NCBI GenBank assembly: GCA_903901335.1
Contig: CAIUQR010000026.1
Location: 1 to 34,320, forward strand
Source of the DNA: an uncultured delta proteobacterium
GTDB taxonomy: Bacteria; Desulfobacterota; Desulfobulbia; Desulfobulbales; Desulfocapsaceae
Length of the DNA: 34,320 nt
Direction of reading: 5' to 3'
The notes beneath the pieces are model-generated. The model saw nothing but the letters and a program-made list of their open reading frames with translations. It searched no databases and had not been told where the DNA came from. Positions 15,653 through 24,754 of this stretch are shown piece by piece (positions within the stretch are counted from its first letter, which is position 1; the number at the start of each line of letters is the position of its first letter). The translations under genes were made by a program, and so were the position numbers.

Positions 15653-16882
15653 TTAATATACCTCAAGTTGTGGAATTGCCGTCACAAACCGAGCGCCCCA
15701 CTCTTTGATATATTCCAATTGTTTTGAAATTTCTTCACTCAAATTCCACGGAAGAATCAGCACTCTGTCAGGCTGGTTGCGCCGCAAGTGAGCCTCATCG
15801 ACAATCGGGATGTGGCTTCCGGGCATGTACTTACCCTGCTTTTCGGGGTTGCGGTCTACCACGTAGTTCAACAGATCAGATCTGACCCCGGCAAAATTGA
15901 GAAGAGTATTTCCTTTGGCTGCTGCGCCGTAGGCTGCAACCGCCAATCCATCGCGTTTGGCTTCAAGAAGGAAGTAAAGCAAATCATTTTTTGCCTGTTC
16001 CGCTCTTCCCTGCAGACCGGCATAAAAGGCAGCATCTTTCATTCCGGCAGACTTCTCTTCAGCGAGAAGTTCTTCCACTCGATGGGTGCACATTTGCTTT
16101 CCATACTCAGTCCGCTGGACATAGACTCTCAGACTTCCACCATGAGTTGGATGTTTTTCCACGTCAAAAACACACAATCCCTTGGAAGCAAGTATGGCCT
16201 TGACTGATAAAAGAGATAGATAGGAATAGTGTTCATGATACACCGTGTCAAACTGATTTTCCTGAACCAGGCGCAACAAGTGGGGAAATTCAAAGGTGGC
16301 AACCCCCTGGGGTTTCAGCAACAGGGTAAATCCGGCGACAAAATCATTAATATCGGGAACATGGGCAAGGACATTATTTGCGACCATAAGGTCGGCACTT
16401 TGGCCGTCTGCCGCCAATGTCTGAGCCAGTTGCTGGCCGAAGAATTCCTCGATGATTGTCAGTCCTTTTTTCCGTGCAGATTTAGCTGTGCTTAAGGTAG
16501 GCTCGATTCCCAGGCAGGGGATCCCGGCTTCCTGCATGTATTGCAAGAGATAACCATCGTTTGCAGCCACCTCCACCACCTTGCTGTGAGGTCCCAGGCA
16601 AAACCGGGCAATCATAGATCGTACATACAACCTGGCATGTTCCAACCAGGTATCAGAAAACGAACTAAAATAGGCGTAATCGTCATCAAACAGGGCATCT
16701 GCTCGGGAAAAATCCTCTGTCTGCACAAGCCAACATTGCTCGCATACCATGACCCGCAGAGGAAACCACTTTTCCGGCAGAGAAAGTGTATCAGAAGTTA
16801 GATAGGCGTTTGATGGGGGCGCTGAGCCAAGGTCTAGAAAAGTCAGATGCAGCGTAGACCCGCAATGGCGACAATTCATCAT
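15653..16882 (-). CDS. Sugar C-methyltransferase (TcaB9/NovU/TylCIII-like)
   Basis: This 409-residue protein has the three parts of sugar C-methyltransferases. The N-terminal zinc site is C-x2-C in NCRHC and again in VCEQC. A SAM domain follows with EVAANDGYLLQYM, and a C-terminal domain starts around AAYGAAAKGNTLLNF. The motif TVYHEHYSYLSL contains the His and Tyr region regarded as catalytic in TcaB9. Such enzymes methylate C3 (or C5) of 4-keto-6-deoxy NDP-sugars to give branched sugars. Placed after RfbF-RfbG-RfbC, the likely substrate is a CDP-4-keto-6-deoxyhexose. The start overlaps the rfbC-like stop (TAATG). An ATG one codon later is equally possible. Confidence 0.9.
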   Translation of the reverse strand: MMNCRHCGSTLHLTFLDLGSAPPSNAYLTSDTLSLPEKWFPLRVMVCEQCWLVQTEDFSRADALFDDDYAYFSSFSDTWLEHARLYVRSMIARFCLGPHSKVVEVAANDGYLLQYMQEAGIPCLGIEPTLSTAKSARKKGLTIIEEFFGQQLAQTLAADGQSADLMVANNVLAHVPDINDFVAGFTLLLKPQGVATFEFPHLLRLVQENQFDTVYHEHYSYLSLLSVKAILASKGLCVFDVEKHPTHGGSLRVYVQRTEYGKQMCTHRVEELLAEEKSAGMKDAAFYAGLQGRAEQAKNDLLYFLLEAKRDGLAVAAYGAAAKGNTLLNFAGVRSDLLNYVVDRNPEKQGKYMPGSHIPIVDEAHLRRNQPDRVLILPWNLSEEISKQLEYIKEWGARFVTAIPQLEVY

Positions 16883-17436
16883 TAGACTCCTTTGAACCCG
16901 TTTTTTATGAGAGGGTGTGACACATCCCGCTCAGATATCTCCATAGTAGTAAGCGGCCATTTAATGGCTAGTTCAGGGTCATTAGGATTCAACCCTCCTT
17001 CAGCTTTGGCGACATAAGCTGCCGTGTGGCAATAAAGCAGCTCGGCGTTGTCTGTAAGTGACTGAAAACCATGGGCAAATCCATCTGGAATCAGCAGTGC
17101 CCGGCCGTTCTCGGCAGACAGGCAGACACCATGCCAATTGAGAAAGGTAGGAGATCCCGACCTAATATCGATGGCTACGTCCCATACCTCGCCACGCAAA
17201 CAGCTTACCAGTTTCATTTCTGAATGGGGTGGATATTGAAAATGCATGCCCCGAATAGTTCCCTTAAGCAGAGTAGACGTTTGATTTATCTGGGCAATAG
17301 GTTTACTCCATCCTATAGCTGCAAATTCATCGGCACAAAAGATCCGGGCGAGAAACCCTCGCATGTCTGTCAGTCGTTTCCTCTCGACAAGTTTAAGGCC
17401 GACAAGGGGAGCTTCAGAGATTGTGAATCGCTTCAT
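16882..17436 (-). CDS. RfbC/RmlC-like 4-keto-sugar 3,5- or 3-epimerase
   Basis: This 184-residue cupin has the RmlC pattern: RGMHFQYPP (catalytic His region), MKLVSCLRGEVWDVAIDIR and PDGFAHGFQSL. It ends with NDPELAIKWPL in place of the usual WNDP...I.WP. The Tyr region differs from the common CTDYY (here CHTAAY), and the Trp of WNDP is absent. It may therefore be a 3-epimerase or otherwise specialised member rather than the dTDP-rhamnose enzyme. Because the preceding genes make a CDP-sugar, its substrate should be CDP-4-keto-6-deoxyglucose. The start overlaps the rfbG stop as ATGA. A full dTDP-rhamnose set (rmlA, B, D) is absent. Confidence 0.88.
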   Translation of the reverse strand: MKRFTISEAPLVGLKLVERKRLTDMRGFLARIFCADEFAAIGWSKPIAQINQTSTLLKGTIRGMHFQYPPHSEMKLVSCLRGEVWDVAIDIRSGSPTFLNWHGVCLSAENGRALLIPDGFAHGFQSLTDNAELLYCHTAAYVAKAEGGLNPNDPELAIKWPLTTMEISERDVSHPLIKNGFKGV

Positions 17437-18491
17437 AAAAGGGCCTCAAAATCAGCAATTTCAGCAAGACAGAGCTCACGGGCATCGGCTCCTTTGGAAA
17501 GTCTGCTATACCAATTCATCGTCCGCTCAATTGCCTCAAAAAGAGACCACTCCGGCACGATTTCGAGTATAGCTCTGGCTTTGGCAATCTCAAGGGAAAG
17601 CAGGCCTGCTTCATGTGGGCCATCACTACCATCACCCCAGATCACCTGGCCATGGCCATAAATTTTTTGCGCATATTCGATAACTTTTCGGACCGTCCTC
17701 ACCTGGCCTGTTTCCGGACCAAAATTATAGGCGCCAGCCAGTTCCGGTCTAGTCCAGAGTTTTTCGGCTAGCAACAGATAACCTGACAACGGCTCGAGCA
17801 CATGCTGCCATGGGCGAATCGCTTGAGGCCTCCGGACCTTCAAAGGCCTTCCCGACTCCCAGGCCCGTACCGCGTCAGGGATAAGACGATCCTCCGACCA
17901 ATCTCCTCCTCCAATGACATTGCCGGCCCGAGCCGTTGTCACTGCTACACCCTGTGGAGCGAGAAATGCATCACGATAACTCGCCACGACAATTTCCGCC
18001 GCGGCCTTGCTGGCGCTATAAGGATCATGACCGCCCAAGGCGTCATTTTCTCGATAGGGATAGAGCCATTCCTGATTTCGATAGACTTTGTCGGTGGTCA
18101 CTATTAATGCTACCCTGACAGAATCGATTCCCCGCAGGGACTCCAGCAAATTAGCTGTGCCTATGACATTGGTGGCAAAGGTTCCAAGCGGATGCCTGTA
18201 TCCCTCGCGTACAAGAGGTTGAGCTGCAAGGTGAAAAACCATGTCCGGAGACACCTCACTAGCAAGTCTTGAAAGCTGTTCCGCATCTCTGATATCGATG
18301 AATCGGCTGTCAATAAGTTCATTCCCCCTTGCCAGAGTGAACAGGTTGGGATCGGTTGCTGGCGGCAGAGAAACTCCTGTTAATTCAGCACCCAACTTGT
18401 TTAACCACAAGGCCAGCCAACTGCCCTTGAAACCGGTATGCCCAGTAAGTAGAACCCTTTTCCCAGACCAGAAAGTTTTTCCTGGTTTCAT
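17433..18491 (-). CDS. rfbG: CDP-glucose 4,6-dehydratase
   Basis: This 352-residue extended SDR has VLLTGHTGFKGSWLALWL at the N-terminus, the sequence typical of RfbG, with the TTDKVYRN strand and catalytic Tyr-x3-Lys in DPYSASKAAAE. It converts CDP-glucose to CDP-4-keto-6-deoxyglucose. I set the start at 18491 (MKPGKTFW), where GGAAGG lies seven bases upstream and the ATG overlaps the rfbF stop as ATGA; ATGs at 18497 and 18506 are in frame but fit the ribosome site poorly. No RfbH (3-dehydrase) follows, so the product is not a 3,6-dideoxyhexose of the abequose type. Confidence 0.95.
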   Translation of the reverse strand: MKPGKTFWSGKRVLLTGHTGFKGSWLALWLNKLGAELTGVSLPPATDPNLFTLARGNELIDSRFIDIRDAEQLSRLASEVSPDMVFHLAAQPLVREGYRHPLGTFATNVIGTANLLESLRGIDSVRVALIVTTDKVYRNQEWLYPYRENDALGGHDPYSASKAAAEIVVASYRDAFLAPQGVAVTTARAGNVIGGGDWSEDRLIPDAVRAWESGRPLKVRRPQAIRPWQHVLEPLSGYLLLAEKLWTRPELAGAYNFGPETGQVRTVRKVIEYAQKIYGHGQVIWGDGSDGPHEAGLLSLEIAKARAILEIVPEWSLFEAIERTMNWYSRLSKGADARELCLAEIADFEALL

Positions 18492-19261
18492 GACCATACC
18501 TTCCAAGGGGCTTTGCCGGATTGCCAGAGATCTTCTAATAGATTTTTCTCCCTCAGAGTATCCATAGGCTGCCAGAAACCGGCATGTTCAAACGCCATCA
18601 ACTGTCCGTCTGCGGCAAGGCCTGCGAGAGGCTCCAACTCCCAACTGGTTTCGTCACCGGCAATTCGATCTATACATCTGGGTGAAAGAACAAAAAATCC
18701 ACCGTTGATCAGGCCACCATCACCCCTCGGTTTTTCGGTAAATCCCTGGACTCTACCCCCATCGATGGTGAGTGCCCCATAGCGTCCGGGTGGCTGAACC
18801 GCTGTGACGGTAGCCATTTTTTGATGGGATGCATGAAAGCTTATGGCAGCAGATATGTCCACATCCGCCACCCCGTCACCATAGGTGAAGCAGAAGGCCT
18901 TTTCATTCTTCACATACTCTGCTACCCGTTTCAATCTCCCACCGGTCATGGTATCATCGCCGGTGTCTATGAGTGTCACCCTCCAAGGCTCGGCAAACCG
19001 TTGGTGGACCTCCATGATATTCTTTGCCATATCAAAAGTGACATCCGACATATGCAGGAAATAATTTGCAAAGTATTCTTTGATGATATACCCTTTGTAG
19101 CCACAGCAGATCACAAAATCATTCACTCCGTGTGCCGAATACATCTTCATGATATGCCAGAGAATAGGCTTACCACCTATTTCAATCATGGGTTTAGGCT
19201 TTAAATGGGTTTCTTCACTTATTCGGGTGCCCAGGCCACCCGCAAGAATAACTGCCTTCAT
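18488..19261 (-). CDS. rfbF: Glucose-1-phosphate cytidylyltransferase
   Basis: This 257-residue nucleotidyltransferase begins MKAVILAGGLGTRISEET and continues LKPKPMIEIGGKPILWHI, with a Mg-binding YGDGVADVD. These are clear RfbF features; it makes CDP-glucose from CTP and glucose-1-phosphate, the entry step of CDP-deoxysugar synthesis. The frame is open upstream, but GGAG lies directly before the ATG at 19261, and this ATG overlaps the stop of the GT41 gene (ATGA). It is therefore translationally coupled to the glycosyltransferase, which ties sugar synthesis and transfer together. Confidence 0.95.
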   Translation of the reverse strand: MKAVILAGGLGTRISEETHLKPKPMIEIGGKPILWHIMKMYSAHGVNDFVICCGYKGYIIKEYFANYFLHMSDVTFDMAKNIMEVHQRFAEPWRVTLIDTGDDTMTGGRLKRVAEYVKNEKAFCFTYGDGVADVDISAAISFHASHQKMATVTAVQPPGRYGALTIDGGRVQGFTEKPRGDGGLINGGFFVLSPRCIDRIAGDETSWELEPLAGLAADGQLMAFEHAGFWQPMDTLREKNLLEDLWQSGKAPWKVWS

Positions 19262-22200
19262 CGCTGCTCCTCGCACCATTTTTTAAACATCTCCCGATAA
19301 GCGGCCTCAACTTTGCGGGCAAAGGCTGGTTCATCCATCAGTGGTCCGGATTCCATTTCCCCTCGCAGACCGGCACGCAGAGAGTCAAGACGTGGAAGAT
19401 CAGAGGCCATCGCAACAGCACATTCCACATACTCATCTTCTGTCCGGGCAATCCATTCCGAATGTCCAACTCCTTCTAATACCGAACTGCCAAGTGTTCC
19501 GACGCTGGGCCGATCCGCAAGGGTTATAAACGGCACACCCATGTAAAGGGTTTCAAAGAGAGTTGTCCCAGAGTTATGTGGAAAACAGTCGAGACCTATA
19601 TCAAGCCCCCGAAGAACATCCCACGGAGGACTGTGGAAACCAATTTCCAAACGTTCTCTATCGATGCCTTGAGCAATAAACTTCTCCGCCAAATCTTCTT
19701 GCATCACAGAATCCTTAAAAATACCACTATCGATAACCAAACGTGCCCCCTGCACCCTTTTCAATATCTCCGACCAGACTCGAATAGTCCGATGGTTGAT
19801 CCTGATTGCCCGAGTCAGGGTTCCGAAGGTAACATATCCTCTCTCTTTGGCAGGTAGAGGGCTTACCTCTCCCATACCTTCTGCCTGACGATAGGCAAAA
19901 GACGGGGTTTCCAGCCGCCAGGGGATCTCCGAAAACAACCCTTCGCTACCTACCGGTACAATAGCATTGTCCGTCAGATAATAGTCAATTGCTGAGAGGC
20001 CTGTGGTGTACCCGAAATCCAGCCAGTGCATTGAAACCGGTGCCGGTTTACGAGCAAAAACGCTTAACCGGTTGCCACCTGTATGTCCGGCGATATCGAT
20101 CAAAATATCGATACCATCCGATCGAATCTGCTCGACCATGTCAGTATCGTTCAATATCGTTGTGGGCACCCAATGATCCACGTATGATTTGTAACGATCA
20201 GTTACGGCATCCTCCTTGTAAAGTTCAGCATAGGCATATACCTCTACAATATCTTTATCATGGTGGGCCAGAAGTGGTTCTAGAAAATATTGAACTGGAT
20301 GTTGACAAAACTGCGGGTTTACATATCCGACCTTGAGGCGACGATGAATTTCCGTACTGTTTCTGTGAGACTGCCATTCTCTTCGAAGAGGTACCCCAAA
20401 ATGAGCATCGAAATTTCTGTATAACTGAAATATCTCTCCAGATTTTTTATCGGGATGGTAATTCATCAGGAATAACAGATTGCTATGTGCTTTTGCGTAA
20501 TGAGGATTAAGTTCAAGCGCAAAACGTAAGCTTGTTTCTGCTTCATAAAACCTGCCCTGCAAGCTGAAAATACTGCCAAGATTACTATAGGCTTCAGCAT
20601 ATTGTGGATTCAACTCCAAGGCGCGACGGTAACAAGTTTCAGCTTTTTCGAGCAAACCCTGTTCTTTGAATGAAACCCCCAAATTATTATGCGCCTCAGC
20701 AAAATCGGGTTTGATTTCCAAGGCCTGATGGAAACAGGTTACAGATTCAGCAAGATCCCCTTGCAACCTCTTGGTATTTCCTAAATTGTAAAGCACCTCG
20801 GCAAAATTCGGTTTAAATTCCAGGGCATGCCGATAGCACGCTTCTGCTTCAACAAGATACCCCTGATCCTTACAAATATTTCCAAGATTGCTATAAGCCA
20901 TGATAAAATCTGGTTTGATTTTCAAGGCCAGACGGTAGTTTTCTTTGGCTTCCTTAATCCGTCCTGCTTCTTTGAGCAGGTTTCCCAGATTATTATAGGC
21001 TTCAGGAAAATCCGGTTTGTGCTTTAGGGCCAAACGTAGGCTAGTCTCGGCCTCGTCAGTTTTGCCGAGCGACTTAAGGGTAGTTCCCAGGTTATTATAC
21101 GCCTCTGCATATTCAGAAGCCAGTTCCAATACCCTCCTGTAACTGGCTTCCGCCTTAGCGTGCTCCCCTTTATCCTGATAGACGATCCCCAAATTATAGT
21201 GAGTCTCAACGTCTTTGGGTAGCAGAACAACTGCCTTTTGCATAGCCGACAGTGCCTCCGCCTGTCGGCCCTGCTGCTGTAGTATTGGTCCTAACACCTT
21301 CCAGGCAAAACCATGCTCCGGGAAACGTGCTATCAATGATCGGGCAAGTATTTCGGCTTCCTGGTAACGACCTTGTGAAAATAGAGCCACCAACCTCTCG
21401 ATCTCATAGGTTCTTGATTCAGCAATACTGCTGCCAAGGGATTTATTCGATTGTTTTTGTTGGCCTTTCTTTTTACTCTTCAGTCTTGTTGAATCTTGCC
21501 GCCCTTCCGGGTCTGAACCCATAACAGATGTGTTTTTCAGTAATACTCCCAACCGTACCGAAAGAGTATCCACCTCCTCTCCTTGCAAACCTGATTGTAC
21601 AGCTATCTCAAGAATTTGGCGCGCAGAATCCTCTTTTCCCGCTTGAACCAATGCGTCAATATACCTTAGCCAATACCCACCATCCTCCGGATTTGCTTCA
21701 AGTGCAGTTTCAAAATAGGGAAGACTGGTGGCGGGCTGCCCCATTTGTACGGCCAGAAGGCCCAAATTATAGTTGAGAATGGAATGATTCGGTTGGGCTC
21801 GAAGGAGCTGCAGATAGAGATGCTCTGTCTCCTGAAACCTTCCGGACTGATGCAGCGCAAGAGCGTGTTGCAATATCTCATCAAAAGAATGGCTGCTGTC
21901 CTGCACTGCAACTTGTTCTTGCTGATTGCTCACCGCCTGTCCCCCCTCGCACCACGCAACAAACATCTCCCGATAGGCGGCCTCAACTTTGCGGGCAAAG
22001 GCTGGTTCATCCATCAGTGGTCCGGATTCCATTTCCCCTCGCAGACCGGCACGCAGAGAGTCAAGACGCGGAAGATCAGAGGCCATCGCAACAGCACATT
22101 CCACATACTCACTTTCCGTCCGGGTAATCCATTCCGGATGACCAACTCCTTCCAGAATCGAACTGCCGAGCCTTCCGACACTGGGCCGATCCGCCAGGGA

Positions 22201-24468
22201 GATAAACGGCACACCCATATATAAGCTTTCGAAGAGGGTTGTCCCAGAGTTATGGGGAAAACAGTCAAGGCCGATATCCAATCCCCGAAGAACATCCCAT
22301 GGCGGACTGTGGTAACCAATTTCCAGACGGTCTCTGGCGATGCCTTGTGCTGCAAATTTTTCTGCCAGCCATACCTGCATGGCAGAATCCTTGAAATTGC
22401 CGCTGTCTATCACTAGTCGGGATCCTTTCACGCGCTTCAGTATCTCAGACCAGACCCGAATTGTCCGATGATTAATACGAATTGCCCGAGTCAGGGTTCC
22501 GAAGGTGACATATCCCCGCTCTTTGGCTGGTAGACTGTTTACTTTTCCCATACCTTCTGCCGGACAATAGGCAAAAGACGGGGTTTCCAGCCGCCAGGGA
22601 GTCTCCGAAAACAACTCTTCACTGCCTATCGGCACGCTAGCACGATCTGTCAGATAATAATCAATTGCTGTCAGGCCGGTAGTGTATCCAAAGTCCAGCC
22701 AGTGGAGTGAAACAGGCGCAGGTTTTCGAGCAAAAACACTCAAACGGTTTCCAGCTGTGTGCCCAGCTATATCAACTAATATATCAATACCATCATTACG
22801 GATGTGCCCGGCTAATTCAACATCAGTGAGGCCCTTGGTCGGTATCCAGTGATCCATGTAGCTCTTGTAACGAGTCGTTGCCGCATCTTCCTTCGCAAAT
22901 TCTGCATAGGCATAGACCTCGAAAATCTCTTTATTGTGATGGGACAGTAACGGTTCCAAAAAATTACAGATTGGATGCTGGTTAAACTGTGGCGAAACGT
23001 ATCCCACCTTCAAACGACGATTCATCTCCCGTCTGTTCATATGAGGCTGCCATTCCTCTTTATGGGGCAGCCCAAAACGAGCATCAAAATTTCGATATTC
23101 CTCGAATATCTCTTCGCAACTCTTATCAGGATGATAATTTAGAACAAATAACAGGTTGCTGAATGCTTCTTTAAAATCAGGTTTGATCTCCAAAGCATGG
23201 CGGTAATGGCCTTCAGATTCAGCAGCCCGGCCCTGATTTTGAAGGGTGAGACCAAGATTAAGATATGCATCTGCATAATCAGGCTTTAAAGTTAATGCCT
23301 TCTGATAACATGCCTCTGCTTCCGTGAGTCGCTCCTGCTTATGAAAATTGACACCAAGATTGTTATATGCCTCAATATAATCAGGGTTTAACGCTAAGGC
23401 TATCTGACAACAAACAACTGCTTCGTTAAGTCTGCCTTGGTCGTGAAAGGTAACACCAAGATTGATGTATGCTTCTGCATAGTCAGGCTTAAATTTCAGG
23501 GCCAAATTGAGGCTCATTTCGGCCTCGGAATATCTTCCAAACGCTCTTAGAGTGCTTCCCAAATTGCTTAACACTTCTGGATATTCCGAATTAAGCTCCA
23601 ATGCCCTGCGGTAACTGGTCTCTGCTTCAATGAAGCGCCCCTGCTTATGGAGGCTTACACCGAGATTATTATACGCATCAATAAAATCAGGATTGAGCTT
23701 CAAGGCCTGACGATAGCAGGCCTCACTTTCAGACAATCGGCCTTGTCCAAGCAACACATTCCCCAGATTATAATAGACTTTGAAAAAATCTGGCTTAAGC
23801 TCCAGAGCACGACGATAAACAACCTCTGCCTCACCTAAGTTACCTTGATCTTTAAGGATATTTCCAAGATTACTATAAGCCTCTGCGTAACCTGCTTCAA
23901 ATTTTATGGCCTGTCTATAGTTTTCCTCCGCTTCTTCCCATCGTCCTTGCTCTTTGATGATATTGCCCAGATTGTTGTACGCCATTGCAAAATTCGGTTT
24001 GTATTTCAGGGCCGAACGAAGGCTATTTTCAGCTTCGGAAAATTTTTCGAGGGCTTTGTAGGTATTCCCAAGATTATTGTACACTTCGGCATTTTCAGGA
24101 TTAAGCTCCAGCGCCCGAAGGTAACTAGCCTCCGCTTGAGAGAATTCCCCCTGATCCTGAAAAATGATCCCCAAATTATAATGGACGCTGTAATCGTTGG
24201 GCAGTAAAATAACGGCTTTTTGCATGGCCGACAATGCCTCTGGCATTCGCCCCTTCTCCTTGAGTATTGGTCCTAACACCTTCCAGGCAAAGCCGTGCCT
24301 CGGAAAACGTACTGTCATTGATCGAGCAAGAACCTCAGCTTCCTGATATCCGCCTCGGTTGAATAAGGCAACAAGCCGCTTTATCTCATTCGAACTTGGC
24401 GCAGCAATACCATATCCGTCACCAGACGCCTTCAATGACCGATTTTTCTTGGCTTTCATTTTGCCCAT
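19258..24468 (-). CDS. Giant double TPR-GT41 glycosyltransferase (O-GlcNAc-transferase-like)
   Basis: The 1736-residue protein is two full TPR-GT41 enzymes in one chain. Module 1 has about 11 TPRs (residues 30-450), then a GT41 domain (about 480-840). A TPR-like linker (about 860-990) leads to module 2, which has about 8 TPRs (1005-1345) and a second GT41 domain (1370-1736). Each GT41 carries RRLKVGYV(S/N)PQF, VDIAGHT or IDIAGHT, LDFGYTTGL, DIGLDCFPHNSGTTLFE and MGVPFI. TPRs bind the acceptor protein, and GT41 transfers a sugar from a nucleotide donor to Ser/Thr. The flagellins on both sides and the sugar genes downstream make flagellin the likely acceptor. The ATG 24468 has only AGGG upstream; an ATG at 24459 is possible. 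It is probably cytoplasmic, as there is no signal peptide. Confidence 0.92.
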   Translation of the reverse strand: MGKMKAKKNRSLKASGDGYGIAAPSSNEIKRLVALFNRGGYQEAEVLARSMTVRFPRHGFAWKVLGPILKEKGRMPEALSAMQKAVILLPNDYSVHYNLGIIFQDQGEFSQAEASYLRALELNPENAEVYNNLGNTYKALEKFSEAENSLRSALKYKPNFAMAYNNLGNIIKEQGRWEEAEENYRQAIKFEAGYAEAYSNLGNILKDQGNLGEAEVVYRRALELKPDFFKVYYNLGNVLLGQGRLSESEACYRQALKLNPDFIDAYNNLGVSLHKQGRFIEAETSYRRALELNSEYPEVLSNLGSTLRAFGRYSEAEMSLNLALKFKPDYAEAYINLGVTFHDQGRLNEAVVCCQIALALNPDYIEAYNNLGVNFHKQERLTEAEACYQKALTLKPDYADAYLNLGLTLQNQGRAAESEGHYRHALEIKPDFKEAFSNLLFVLNYHPDKSCEEIFEEYRNFDARFGLPHKEEWQPHMNRREMNRRLKVGYVSPQFNQHPICNFLEPLLSHHNKEIFEVYAYAEFAKEDAATTRYKSYMDHWIPTKGLTDVELAGHIRNDGIDILVDIAGHTAGNRLSVFARKPAPVSLHWLDFGYTTGLTAIDYYLTDRASVPIGSEELFSETPWRLETPSFAYCPAEGMGKVNSLPAKERGYVTFGTLTRAIRINHRTIRVWSEILKRVKGSRLVIDSGNFKDSAMQVWLAEKFAAQGIARDRLEIGYHSPPWDVLRGLDIGLDCFPHNSGTTLFESLYMGVPFISLADRPSVGRLGSSILEGVGHPEWITRTESEYVECAVAMASDLPRLDSLRAGLRGEMESGPLMDEPAFARKVEAAYREMFVAWCEGGQAVSNQQEQVAVQDSSHSFDEILQHALALHQSGRFQETEHLYLQLLRAQPNHSILNYNLGLLAVQMGQPATSLPYFETALEANPEDGGYWLRYIDALVQAGKEDSARQILEIAVQSGLQGEEVDTLSVRLGVLLKNTSVMGSDPEGRQDSTRLKSKKKGQQKQSNKSLGSSIAESRTYEIERLVALFSQGRYQEAEILARSLIARFPEHGFAWKVLGPILQQQGRQAEALSAMQKAVVLLPKDVETHYNLGIVYQDKGEHAKAEASYRRVLELASEYAEAYNNLGTTLKSLGKTDEAETSLRLALKHKPDFPEAYNNLGNLLKEAGRIKEAKENYRLALKIKPDFIMAYSNLGNICKDQGYLVEAEACYRHALEFKPNFAEVLYNLGNTKRLQGDLAESVTCFHQALEIKPDFAEAHNNLGVSFKEQGLLEKAETCYRRALELNPQYAEAYSNLGSIFSLQGRFYEAETSLRFALELNPHYAKAHSNLLFLMNYHPDKKSGEIFQLYRNFDAHFGVPLRREWQSHRNSTEIHRRLKVGYVNPQFCQHPVQYFLEPLLAHHDKDIVEVYAYAELYKEDAVTDRYKSYVDHWVPTTILNDTDMVEQIRSDGIDILIDIAGHTGGNRLSVFARKPAPVSMHWLDFGYTTGLSAIDYYLTDNAIVPVGSEGLFSEIPWRLETPSFAYRQAEGMGEVSPLPAKERGYVTFGTLTRAIRINHRTIRVWSEILKRVQGARLVIDSGIFKDSVMQEDLAEKFIAQGIDRERLEIGFHSPPWDVLRGLDIGLDCFPHNSGTTLFETLYMGVPFITLADRPSVGTLGSSVLEGVGHSEWIARTEDEYVECAVAMASDLPRLDSLRAGLRGEMESGPLMDEPAFARKVEAAYREMFKKWCEEQR
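19285..19435. repeat. 151-bp near-identical internal repeat of the GT41 gene, copy A
   Basis: This stretch encodes the C-terminal end of the second GT41 module. It matches 21961-22111 (the end of the first module) with two base differences that I can count. The rest of the two modules is clearly more diverged, which suggests recent gene conversion at this end. Confidence 0.85.
21961..22111. repeat. 151-bp near-identical internal repeat of the GT41 gene, copy B
   Basis: Partner of 19285-19435, in the same orientation, 2676 bp apart. It encodes the stretch RGEMESGPLMDEPAFARKV and its surroundings at the end of module 1. Confidence 0.85.
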
Positions 24469-24754
24469 TTTTTAACCCTAATATGCTGGTATTAGCCCAA
24501 CAATAGATTTCTCTTCCGGCAAAACCGCTCATGGTGCTGACAACGCCCTCACATTGTCTCTATCAACCTATATCCAACTTCACCGGCATGAACGTACTAT
24601 AATAGTCAAGATTTTTTGTCACTTTGTCAAGAACTTCAATATCATCGCCTGTAATGAAATATTTTCTGAAATGTTTCTCAATTTAATACTAAACTTTTAT
24701 TGTCAACAAACCGATGAGCAATTTGAGGAGGAAAAAATTATTTTTACTTTCCCC

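Noticed and set aside
16882..19261. dTDP-rhamnose or abequose-type pathway
   Set aside because: The nucleotidyltransferase and dehydratase are of the CDP-glucose type, rmlA/B/D are absent, and no rfbH 3-dehydrase is present.
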